From: an uncultured Eubacterium sp.
GTDB lineage: Bacteria > Bacillota > Clostridia > Lachnospirales > Lachnospiraceae
DNA length: 46,526 nt
Assembly (NCBI GenBank): GCA_910584065.1
Contig: CAJTZN010000031.1
Location: 1 to 46,526 of the forward strand
Reading direction: 5' to 3'
The notes under the pieces were generated by a model. That model had not been told where the DNA came from, did no database searches, and worked only from the letters and a program-made list of their open reading frames with translations. Every line of letters starts with the position of its first letter. The first letter of the stretch is position 1. This document shows, in pieces, positions 1 to 7,500 of the stretch. Position numbers and translations under genes: made by a program.

Positions 1-138
1 TTATTTCAGGGGACACAAAAAAGATAAATGTTACAGAAAATCAGAGGTGAAAATAGGATTTTGGAGATGAAAAGAGTCAGAAAAATCAAGGCTCGGGAGT
101 TTCCGAGACCACTCGAGCAGAAGAAGGGGGTGAAAACG

Positions 139-2055
139 ATGCGTGTTATGAGTAAAGATCTGACGGAGAAGCTTACTTTTCACGAAAAGGTGGAGGTCAG
201 CCGCAGACTGTGGCAGGAGGTGTGGCGGCTGAATCGTAACTTTGTGCCGATGGTGGTTCTGTTACAGATGTTTACGATTGCCGGAAGCTATATCGGTATT
301 TATGTGTCTGCTATGGTGCTGAACGGATTGACAAAAGGGATGCAGATGAGGGAACTGGTGTACCAAACAGTGTTCTGGCTGGCTGCTGCGTTTGTATTAA
401 GTATCCTTTCCGGATGGATACGGACGAAATGCGAGCGGATCAAGGAGATGTCCTGGGATCTGATTTCCATCCGGAAAAACGGGAAGCGCATGGAGATGGA
501 CTGGCCGGATCTGGAAAGTCCGTACATGAATGAACTGTACAGCCGGATGCAGGAGGATAATAACTGGGGAGATGGTATTCACGGGGCGTATACATGTATC
601 GAAGACATTTTATTCCATTTGTTCAATGCACTATTTGCGGTCGGGATGATGGTTCCTGTCATAAACGGTCTGTGGGAGAACCGGAGCGTTATTACGTATG
701 TGTATTTTGGGGTACTGGCGGCAGTCATCGTCATTTATGCGATTGGGTCCGGTTATTTCGGTGAAAAACTTCATGTGATCATGCAGAGGTGGCCGAAAAA
801 TGAGCCGGAAAAAATAAACCTGATGTGGTTTTTCGTGATATTCAATGGTATTACGCCGGAAAACCGGAAAGACGTAAAATTGTATAATGCAAAACCGCTT
901 CTGGAAGAATATATGATAGAACACGGGAAAGAATTCTTAAAGCAAAAAGAGACGGATATGGCGAGGGAGAGCGGGAAAAAGGAAGTATTTGGCAATGTAT
1001 TTGGTGCCGGGGTGAGCGGGATCTGTTATTTTTTTCTGACGCTCATGGCGGTCGGAGGAAGCGTACTTGTCGGGGATCTGGTCCGCTATGCCGCCTGTTT
1101 TGAACGCCTGACGACATCCATCCAGCAGATCATCAGCAGGCTGTCGGCATTTTTGCTGGTGGCGCGCAAACAAAGTTCGACCTTTGAATTTCTGGATTCG
1201 GAAGGAAAGCTTTACCGGGGAAAACTTCCGGTGGAGAAGCGAAGGGATAACGAGTACGAGATTGAATTCTGCAACGTGTCATTCCGCTATCCGGGAAACA
1301 GCGAGTACGCGCTCCGGAATTTCTCCCTGAAAATGCGGATTGGTGAGAAGATGGCGCTCGTCGGGAAAAATGGATCCGGAAAGACGACGATGATCAAACT
1401 TTTGTGCCGGCTGTACGACCCCACAGAGGGGGAAATCCGTTTGAATGGCGTAGATGTGAGGAAATATGATTACCGGGAATATATGGAATTGTTTTCGGTC
1501 GTGTTCCAGGACTTTTCGATGTTTGATTTCTCCGTGGCGGAGAATGTCGCCGTTTCTTCGAAATATGATGAGGACAGGGTAAGGGACTGCCTGGAACGCG
1601 CCGGATTTGGGGAACGGCTGGAAACGTTGGAACAGGGGGTCGGTACTTATGTGGGAGAACAGTATGACGACGGGGTGAAAATGTCCGGCGGGGAGAAACA
1701 GAAGATCGCGATCGCCCGCGCGCTATACCGGGATTCTCCCTTTATTTTGCTGGATGAGCCCACAGCGGCGCTTGATCCGATCGCGGAGTACGAGATCTAT
1801 TCAGCGTTTAACGAGATGGTGGGAACGAAGACGGCAGTTTATATTTCCCACCGCCTGTCCTCCTGCCGTTTTTGTGAGGATATCGTCGTGTTTGACGGCG
1901 GGGAGATCGTGCAGAGGGGATCTCATGAAAAACTGATGGAGGACGAGGATGGCTTGTATCATCAAATGTGGACGGCGCAGGCACAGTATTACAGGAAAGA
2001 AGAAGCAGGCGCATCTTGCTCTGGAGCAGTAAAGAAAACTGGAACAGTATCTTGA
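139..2055 (+). CDS. ABC transporter half-molecule, permease fused to ATPase (copy A)
   Basis: A 638-residue exporter-type ABC half-transporter: an N-terminal membrane domain (hydrophobic stretches around residues 35-110, 150-200 and 290-330) followed by a nucleotide-binding domain. Visible motifs are Walker A GKNGSGKTT near residue 408, signature MSGGEKQ near 515, Walker B FILLDEP and the H-loop YISHRLS. Such proteins act as dimers in the cytoplasmic membrane; the substrate cannot be read from sequence. The start at 139 is chosen for the AGAAGGGGG site just upstream; the frame stays open to 28. The last ~85 codons are nearly identical in DNA to the end of the ABC gene at 7501-9326 while the rest is clearly divergent, suggesting recombination. 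The C-terminal tail after YYRK runs into DNA that resembles a histidine kinase gene (see 2056-2119), so the natural end may have been lost. Confidence 0.9.
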   Translation: MRVMSKDLTEKLTFHEKVEVSRRLWQEVWRLNRNFVPMVVLLQMFTIAGSYIGIYVSAMVLNGLTKGMQMRELVYQTVFWLAAAFVLSILSGWIRTKCERIKEMSWDLISIRKNGKRMEMDWPDLESPYMNELYSRMQEDNNWGDGIHGAYTCIEDILFHLFNALFAVGMMVPVINGLWENRSVITYVYFGVLAAVIVIYAIGSGYFGEKLHVIMQRWPKNEPEKINLMWFFVIFNGITPENRKDVKLYNAKPLLEEYMIEHGKEFLKQKETDMARESGKKEVFGNVFGAGVSGICYFFLTLMAVGGSVLVGDLVRYAACFERLTTSIQQIISRLSAFLLVARKQSSTFEFLDSEGKLYRGKLPVEKRRDNEYEIEFCNVSFRYPGNSEYALRNFSLKMRIGEKMALVGKNGSGKTTMIKLLCRLYDPTEGEIRLNGVDVRKYDYREYMELFSVVFQDFSMFDFSVAENVAVSSKYDEDRVRDCLERAGFGERLETLEQGVGTYVGEQYDDGVKMSGGEKQKIAIARALYRDSPFILLDEPTAALDPIAEYEIYSAFNEMVGTKTAVYISHRLSSCRFCEDIVVFDGGEIVQRGSHEKLMEDEDGLYHQMWTAQAQYYRKEEAGASCSGAVKKTGTVS

Positions 2056-2119
2056 ATATTTATGTGTCCAATTCGATGAGTGATGCGGTGAGAAAACAGG
2101 GGAGTTCGTACCTGTCGGT
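2056..2119 (+). pseudogene. Fossil of a GHKL histidine kinase gene (3' part)
   Basis: These 64 bases align without gaps to 10700-10763 inside the intact GHKL kinase gene, with six mismatches. The encoded remnant reads IYVSNSMSDAVRKQGSSYLSV and then a stop, against IYVSNSMSDDVKKQGNSYLSV in the intact kinase. The match starts right at the end of the copy A transporter, so the response regulator and most of the kinase have been deleted from copy A. It is not a functional gene. Confidence 0.85.
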
Positions 2120-2135
2120 GTAAGATCAGGGACTG

Positions 2136-5100
2136 TTACCCGATCTGCAGCATCGACTTATATTTCCTGCGCTTTTTCGCCGGCAGCTTCATGGAAACGC
2201 TGCGGGAAATGCCGGCAAAGGCTTGTTTTCCCACACGCACAAGCTGTTTTGAGCGGATCGTTACCTGTTTGAGTCGGGCACATCCCCGGAACGCTCCGGC
2301 TCCGATTTTCTTTATATTGCTCCCGATCGTGAGGTTTGTCAGTTTCCGGCAGGCCCGGAAGGAATTTTTCCCGATTTCCGTCACTTTAAATGTCCCCCCT
2401 TTGATTTTCACGACAGCAGGTATAACGGCTCGTTTCCGATTCTTTTTTGATGTACCATTCACGGAAACCGTACCGCCTTTTTTAGTGAGCGAGAGGACTT
2501 TATAGCGCATGCCGCCAGCGGAGTAAGTCTTTCCTTTTACAGCCTTCCCCTTCGGGGCAGCAGGGGCCGCCGTCTTGTTTGCCGGTCCTGTGGGAGAACC
2601 AGACTGAGATGGTACATCCTGCGGCGCGGTATTTTGCGGCGGATTGCTGCCGCCTGTGGTGTCCGGCGTCGGCTCAGCAGGCCTCGGGATCGGCGTTTCC
2701 TCCATGACCGGATCCGACAGATCATTTTTGTCCGCTGGATCCGTAATGGACGAAAGATCGGATGGCTCGCCATACTGTAATGTTCCGGCAGCGGCTTCGA
2801 AGTGCACGCCTGTTTTTTGCTGCGGGATCACATCATAATCGAGCATGAATGTTTTCTGCGGCCCGAGATAGCTTTCCTTTAACGGCTCATTACTGATGAC
2901 GAGACGCTCGAGTCCCAGTCCGGCGTGCATGCCGTAGAAGCGGACCGTGTGGACGCCCGCGGACATGTATTCTTTGGAAGCGGAAACATGGATGTTATTC
3001 ATGATACCGTCTTTCCAGCGGTTATCGCCATCGGCGGCATAGGAGATATATTTTCCGTCCGGAAGGGAGTTGATGTTCTGGATCGGGTTGTCATCGACCT
3101 GTATGCCGTAGAAAAGTTCTACCGGGACATATCCCCAGTCCGACGGTTTGAATATATTGTTTGTCGTCGTGGTGTAGGCGGTAAAGGTATAGTCCCCGTC
3201 CTCATCCACATATACCCGGTATTCCATGTATGGCGCGTCTGCCGGTGCTTCATATTCGGTGACGATGCGTGTCTGGCTTCCGGTTTTTACCTCGGTGGTT
3301 TTTCCCGTCCTGACGGTAAAACTCTCGGTTGTCGGGAACATTTTCATCGCCGAGCGGTATCTGCCGTAGCCGTCGATCCGTCCCCAGGAAACGCCGTTTG
3401 CCGATGGTTTGGCTGTGATGTATTCCTCGCCCTCGATCGTCACGACATCCTGGCTCTCAAAATGTGTCTTGACACCCTTGCTTTTGTATTCTGTATAGCT
3501 GGCTTCCACGTTCAGTTTGACGGTCTGGCCGTTTCCCTTGATCACGACTGTGCCCGTTTTGTCAGAGCGGACTTTTGACCAGTCGACCGATACGTAGAAA
3601 TATGCGGCGTCCGAAACGGTGCCTCCGTTCACGATCTGGTTTCCCTCTTTATCGGTAATCTGGATCCAGTCGGCGAGCGTGCCGACGGTAAACGTATAGT
3701 CATTCGTGCTGCCGTTGCTCATCGTAATGCAGCGGCGTTCTTTCCCTGTGTTTGTAAATACAGGAAGGGACACGGTTCCCGATCCATAGGCGTCCGGATC
3801 GCCGTCCGGCGAGACGAGCATGTTCGCGTCTTCCGAAAGCGGGATTTCTTCCCCTTGCGGATAACTCCATCCGTCGGAATTCCATGTGACAAAACCGACG
3901 TGGGGCGAGGACATCATCTTTGACCACTTTCCATTTGACATTGTATTGTTATAGTAATCGGTCAGTTCTTTGTCCAGCGCGACACATTCCTCCACAAGTT
4001 CCGCATAGACATTGGCCAGGGAACTCTTTTGTTCGCCGTAAAAATCATTCATCGATTTGAAGATCATCATGCGCGTGACATTGGCGGTCGCGACGGCTTG
4101 GTAGTAAACGATCTGATAATAGGCATCATCCCAGTCTGTTCCCTTGAAATAGGTATCATAATAAAACTGGGTTTTCTCGATCGTCCGCAGGCAAAGGTCG
4201 AGTACTTCCTGTGCCTCGTTGTAGTTCGTGTTGCTGTAAAGCGTCGATTTGACGTACTCTGCTTTTCGGTATGTGCTGATCTTCAGGAAATCTGCCACAC
4301 AGTCCGCTACGCCTTCCGCGACTTCATCCGGGCAGTTTTCCTTTCCGCCGAGCTGGTTTTGCAGCCAATGTTTGCGATAGGTTTCGGCGGTGTTCGGCTG
4401 TCCCCAGCGCTCCATGTCATAGGCGAGATCCATCGCGTAATTTAGTTCCATCTCCACCGGTTTGATGTCCCCGACATTGACAACCCATATGTCGCGTATG
4501 TTATAGTCATACGCCATCGTCAGCTGGTCCCAGATATGTTCGAGCTGGGTGGAACTGACCCATTCGTAGGCGCCCGTACCGACATGGCCGTCCAAATGAT
4601 AGTAAAGCCCCCAGCCGGCTGCCCGGTTTCGCGCGCTTTCTTCCGGGATCGAACGAAGATTTCCGTAATTGTCGTCCGTCAGCATGATCGTTACGTCGTC
4701 GAGGCCGTCCCATTTATTCAGGCCGTCAATGCTGCCGTCGTCCGGCCCGTAAAAGTATTCCTCATTTTCGCTGTAAGGAATGTAGATTTTGGGGGCGTCT
4801 TTCGTTTTTGAGTCCGGATGTTCTGCCTCGTACTGGCCGATGATCTCATTCTGGTCGGAAATGATCCGTTTGAGAAGATCGATGTTTTCCTGTACGCCGC
4901 CTTTTAGGGCGCTGTCCGCTTCCCCGCGCATTCCCATTGTGATCGTCGTCTCAAAATTGCCGTTCCTCTCGATGCCGCCCTTCCAGAACTGGTAGATCGC
5001 GTCGGCGTTTTTCGTATAATCCCAGGCGTTGCTCTTGCCATAGGTGCGGAATTTTTTCTGCCACTCGACGCCGGCGCGGTGGCAGGCTTCGTGGTGGGAC

Positions 5101-6101
5101 GTTCCCATACATACGCCATACGCGTCCGCGAGAACCGCATTTGCCAGACGGAAGTCGCGGGATTTCCCCTCGTCGGAAAAGCTGTTTCCCCACATGGCCG
5201 GCCACAGGTAATTGGCTTTCATGCGGATGATGAGTTCGAATACGTGCTGATAGCAGTCTTCGTTCAGGCCGCCGAACGCTTTATTTGCCCAGCCGGTGAA
5301 CGAAGGGGATTCGTCATTGATAAAGAACCCGCGGTATTTGACGGAAGGTTCTTTGGCCAGATACATATTTTCGTGGTTAAAGGCCAGCAGGGCGGGATCG
5401 AGGTAGACGGCAGAGTATTTCGCGGGAACGGCGTCCGCCATATAGACCCAGGCCGATACGCCGATGTGTTCCGAGATGTGGAACATGCCGTACATGGCTC
5501 CGCGTTTGTTCGAGCCGGTGATAACGAGCGCCTGCTCCACGCCCGGGTATCCACACGAAGAAAGAACATCACCGCTTACAAATTGCATCTGGTAACAGTC
5601 CCACTTCAATTCCCCGTTTTTGTAAAGTCCCGATACGTCGATCTTCCCGTTTGCGATCAGGGCGTCGATGACATCGTTGTGCCCAATCGTTCCGGCGATG
5701 ATGACGTTTCCGGATAAGTCCGCCGCGTTTGTGATGACTTCGGCAGGAGCGCCCGTCACAAGGCCGACGTCGCCGCCAAATGTGTCGGCGATGAGCTTCA
5801 GGCCGTAGTATTGATTGTCGCTGTTGGCACCGTCGGCGCTTGTTTTTTTAGCACCGTCGGCGCTGATCTCTTCGTGCGCGGCATCAATATAAACGGCCGC
5901 CGAAGTTTGCCCATCGCTGAGACGGAAGCCGCCTGTTGTCCCGAGGACGTCTCCGCCTGCTTTTGTTTGTGTGATGTTGTTTGTTTCTGTTTTGTCAGTA
6001 GCTGCCTGGACTGTATCCATTTTTGAATGGGAGATAAACATATTTTCCATTGTTAACACCATTGTAAGAATCAGGAGTATAGCCAGTGTTTTCCTTTTCA
6101 T
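2136..6101 (-). CDS. Secreted GH115 family alpha-glucuronidase with BspA-like LRR tail
   Basis: A 1321-residue secreted protein. Residues 1-34 form a signal peptide ending near VQAA. Most of the remainder matches glycoside hydrolase family 115 (xylan alpha-1,2-glucuronidases, which remove (methyl)glucuronic acid from xylan side chains); family-like blocks include GFFINDE near residue 255, WPAMWGNSF near 300, GTSHHEACHRAG near 332 and YYHLDGHVG near 500. A C-terminal GH115 beta-sandwich domain is followed by a Pro/Thr-rich linker from about 1130 and, from about 1190, a Lys/Arg-rich segment with LRR_5 (BspA-like) repeats such as KLTNLTIGSNIKKIGAGAF. No LPxTG motif or SLH domain is seen, so the basic repeat tail may hold the enzyme on the cell surface. 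The start has an AAAGGAG site. It stands alone and is transcribed away from the AraC fossil; a palindrome and a conserved 40-base block lie upstream. An internal 24-base duplication occurs near residues 80-95. Confidence 0.85.
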   Translation of the reverse strand: MKRKTLAILLILTMVLTMENMFISHSKMDTVQAATDKTETNNITQTKAGGDVLGTTGGFRLSDGQTSAAVYIDAAHEEISADGAKKTSADGANSDNQYYGLKLIADTFGGDVGLVTGAPAEVITNAADLSGNVIIAGTIGHNDVIDALIANGKIDVSGLYKNGELKWDCYQMQFVSGDVLSSCGYPGVEQALVITGSNKRGAMYGMFHISEHIGVSAWVYMADAVPAKYSAVYLDPALLAFNHENMYLAKEPSVKYRGFFINDESPSFTGWANKAFGGLNEDCYQHVFELIIRMKANYLWPAMWGNSFSDEGKSRDFRLANAVLADAYGVCMGTSHHEACHRAGVEWQKKFRTYGKSNAWDYTKNADAIYQFWKGGIERNGNFETTITMGMRGEADSALKGGVQENIDLLKRIISDQNEIIGQYEAEHPDSKTKDAPKIYIPYSENEEYFYGPDDGSIDGLNKWDGLDDVTIMLTDDNYGNLRSIPEESARNRAAGWGLYYHLDGHVGTGAYEWVSSTQLEHIWDQLTMAYDYNIRDIWVVNVGDIKPVEMELNYAMDLAYDMERWGQPNTAETYRKHWLQNQLGGKENCPDEVAEGVADCVADFLKISTYRKAEYVKSTLYSNTNYNEAQEVLDLCLRTIEKTQFYYDTYFKGTDWDDAYYQIVYYQAVATANVTRMMIFKSMNDFYGEQKSSLANVYAELVEECVALDKELTDYYNNTMSNGKWSKMMSSPHVGFVTWNSDGWSYPQGEEIPLSEDANMLVSPDGDPDAYGSGTVSLPVFTNTGKERRCITMSNGSTNDYTFTVGTLADWIQITDKEGNQIVNGGTVSDAAYFYVSVDWSKVRSDKTGTVVIKGNGQTVKLNVEASYTEYKSKGVKTHFESQDVVTIEGEEYITAKPSANGVSWGRIDGYGRYRSAMKMFPTTESFTVRTGKTTEVKTGSQTRIVTEYEAPADAPYMEYRVYVDEDGDYTFTAYTTTTNNIFKPSDWGYVPVELFYGIQVDDNPIQNINSLPDGKYISYAADGDNRWKDGIMNNIHVSASKEYMSAGVHTVRFYGMHAGLGLERLVISNEPLKESYLGPQKTFMLDYDVIPQQKTGVHFEAAAGTLQYGEPSDLSSITDPADKNDLSDPVMEETPIPRPAEPTPDTTGGSNPPQNTAPQDVPSQSGSPTGPANKTAAPAAPKGKAVKGKTYSAGGMRYKVLSLTKKGGTVSVNGTSKKNRKRAVIPAVVKIKGGTFKVTEIGKNSFRACRKLTNLTIGSNIKKIGAGAFRGCARLKQVTIRSKQLVRVGKQAFAGISRSVSMKLPAKKRRKYKSMLQIG
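5827..5864. repeat. 24-base in-frame duplication in the GH115 gene
   Basis: The 14-mer GCACCGTCGGCGCT occurs at 5827-5840 and again at 5851-5864, a 24-base period in frame with the minus-strand gene. It encodes two copies of SADGA just after the signal peptide region, where added residues are unlikely to disturb the catalytic domain. Confidence 0.8.
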
Positions 6102-6135
6102 CTTACTTCTCCTTTCTGCACGGGTTCGTGCTTAC

Positions 6136-6170
6136 AGGCGGATTGCATTTTTGGAATTACCCGCCTTTTT
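6136..6170. other. Small hairpin in the GH115 leader
   Basis: AGGCGG (6136-6141) can pair with CCGCCT (6161-6166), and on the plus strand it is followed by five Ts. On the minus strand it lies in the 5' leader of the GH115 transcript. It could be a weak terminator for plus-strand readthrough or a leader structure; the stem is short, so this is tentative. Confidence 0.3.
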
Positions 6171-6214
6171 GGTTGTGGAAGCGGATCGATCGCTGCTTTT
6201 TTGCTTCTGTCTGT

Positions 6215-6240
6215 ATTGTATCATGTTTTCGTGATACAAT
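6215..6240 (-). promoter_or_regulatory. Palindrome over the likely GH115 promoter
   Basis: A perfect inverted repeat ATTGTATCA (6215-6223) and TGATACAAT (6232-6240) with an 8-base spacer. Read on the minus strand it contains TGATACAAT, an extended -10 (TGnTACAAT), placed about 110 bases upstream of the GH115 start codon. No good -35 box is seen, which fits an activator-dependent promoter. The palindrome overlapping the -10 could be an operator. The conserved 40-base block abuts it at 6241. Confidence 0.5.
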
Positions 6241-6280
6241 CTTTGCATATTAGGGACTAAATATTGCGCGAACATATACT
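6241..6280. repeat. Conserved 40-base block, copy A
   Basis: Forty bases that differ at only two positions from 10985-11024, upstream of the intact AraC gene. Core: AAATATTGCGCGAACATATA. It sits between the GH115 promoter palindrome and the AraC fossil. Because the neighbouring fossil is far more decayed than this block, the block may be kept as a regulator binding site; that is inference. Confidence 0.8.
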
Positions 6281-6497
6281 TCTTGTGACAGATACCGACC
6301 TGTATGAACGGATTGGCCTCTATATCTCATCCGCGGTTTTCCGGATTCTCTTCACAGGGGTTATGGATTTGGAAGAGTGTTTCCATGATCGGATATGACA
6401 GGAGAGGCTCAGGCTTTAGCGATTATGCGAATTTTATCTGCAGTTTTAAAAAGCAGGTGGGGATGCCGTCTGACCAGTAGTAAGAAGAACCAGACAT
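6281..6497 (+). pseudogene. Fossil of an AraC-family regulator gene
   Basis: Two pieces of the intact AraC gene (11112-11975) are recognisable in order. Bases from about 6284 to 6350 match 11348-11415, with shared words such as GATACCG and GTATGAACGGAT. Bases from about 6404 to 6497 match the final 95 bases of the intact gene, including the HTH end FSDYANFI and the Lys-rich FKK segment. Most of the middle is missing and frames are broken. This is the copy A counterpart of the copy B regulator. Confidence 0.85.
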
Positions 6498-6530
6498 GAC
6501 CGGAAGGGAAGGAAAGGGGTTGAGAAATAA

Positions 6531-6935
6531 CTAGTCCATGGAAATAAAAGCTGCAGCTGTCATGATCAGAGGATTAGAAAGTCCGGATTCAAGGAAATCT
6601 TTATCTCCTGTAAGCAGTATATCAGCTTTTGCATGAATAGCAGCCCGAAGAATCGGACGATCATTTATATCACGGATTTTTATTTCAGAACTGTATTCCT
6701 CAACAGGGGTCGGCACAACTTCAAGAGTCAGTAATGCCAGTGACAAAAATGTTTCTAAAGCCTGTATTTTCTTTGGAAATTTGCGATTAAAAATACGGCG
6801 CATTTCATCAATGTTCTGTTCACATACCAGTCCGTGATTAGGATAGCTTACGGCCTTTACGAAAGCGCGGTAAGGAGTGCCTTTGTTGCTCAGTGCAGCA
6901 GAAATAAGAATATTTGTATCAATTAAAACTTTCAT
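6531..6935 (-). CDS. PIN-domain toxin, VapC-like
   Basis: A 134-residue protein of the PIN family (putative toxin-antitoxin toxin type, COG1569-like). The N-terminus KVLIDTNILISA carries the first conserved Asp (D6), and RDINDRPILRAA and LLTGDKDFL carry the other acidic residues expected to bind metal in a ribonuclease site. Its start overlaps the stop of the upstream AbrB-like gene by four bases, a normal antitoxin-toxin arrangement. Length is normal and no damage is seen. The RNA target cannot be inferred. It may instead be a housekeeping PIN nuclease, but pairing with an AbrB-type gene makes a TA module likely. Confidence 0.85.
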   Translation of the reverse strand: MKVLIDTNILISAALSNKGTPYRAFVKAVSYPNHGLVCEQNIDEMRRIFNRKFPKKIQALETFLSLALLTLEVVPTPVEEYSSEIKIRDINDRPILRAAIHAKADILLTGDKDFLESGLSNPLIMTAAAFISMD

Positions 6936-7207
6936 GAATCCTCACTTTCTGTCCGGATTTCTTTGACTAAATCCATGACTGCATCGTCAGAGGTAAGTCC
7001 GGCATTTTCTGCATCCCCCTTCATCTGTGACTGAAGCATCTGCATAGCATATATGGCAGAGTTGATAAGTTTTACACTACCGTTTTCCACGACGAAAGTT
7101 ACTCTGTCACCACAGGAGATGCCCAGAATTTCACGTATATCTTTTGGAATTGTAATTTGTCCTTTTGACATTACTTTTGCATTATCAATAAATGTATTTG
7201 CTATCAT
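6932..7207 (-). CDS. AbrB/SpoVT-type antitoxin
   Basis: A 91-residue protein with an N-terminal swapped-hairpin AbrB domain: AKVMSKGQITIPKDIREILGI followed by GDRVTFVVENGSVKLIN. Members bind DNA as dimers; as the antitoxin of the PIN protein it would neutralise the toxin with its C-terminal half and repress the operon. The start at 7207 (MIANTF) follows a GGAGG site and is preferred over an upstream in-frame TTG at 7288. It overlaps the toxin gene by four bases. Confidence 0.85.
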   Translation of the reverse strand: MIANTFIDNAKVMSKGQITIPKDIREILGISCGDRVTFVVENGSVKLINSAIYAMQMLQSQMKGDAENAGLTSDDAVMDLVKEIRTESEDS

Positions 7208-7500
7208 TAAAAATACCTCCATTTTATAAAGTAGGGAAAATAGGGATAATCCTACTTGTATTATATTCAATGTTTCAGAATATATCAATCATTTTTTTCT
7301 CTGTTTTTTTGACGAGCAGGCATGAACGACATGTTGACTTATTCCTGACTTTTTGATCCTGGCATCAGAACCATTCGTGCCGTGAGAAATGCCGTTTGTG
7401 TTCTTTTTTTGTTCTGGGCATTATCTATGTTATACTGTAATACGACAGGAGCGGTAGAACGGAAACCGCCCTGGCGTGAACGAAACATGCGAAGGAGAGA

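Noticed and set aside
1..138. A coding extension or leader peptide upstream of the first ABC gene (frame open from 28)
   Set aside because: The upstream codons read as a Lys/Arg-rich tail without homology, and the better ribosome site is just before 139. Nothing else is seen in these bases.
2925..5717. Open frames of 130-220 codons on the plus strand opposite GH115
   Set aside because: Shadow of the GH115 codon bias; no recognisable domain and no ribosome site.
7289..7500. A small signal-peptide gene for the LytTR/GHKL system upstream of the copy B transporter
   Set aside because: Only very short frames without a leader motif are present. A possible weak promoter (TATACT at 7431) is the only feature.
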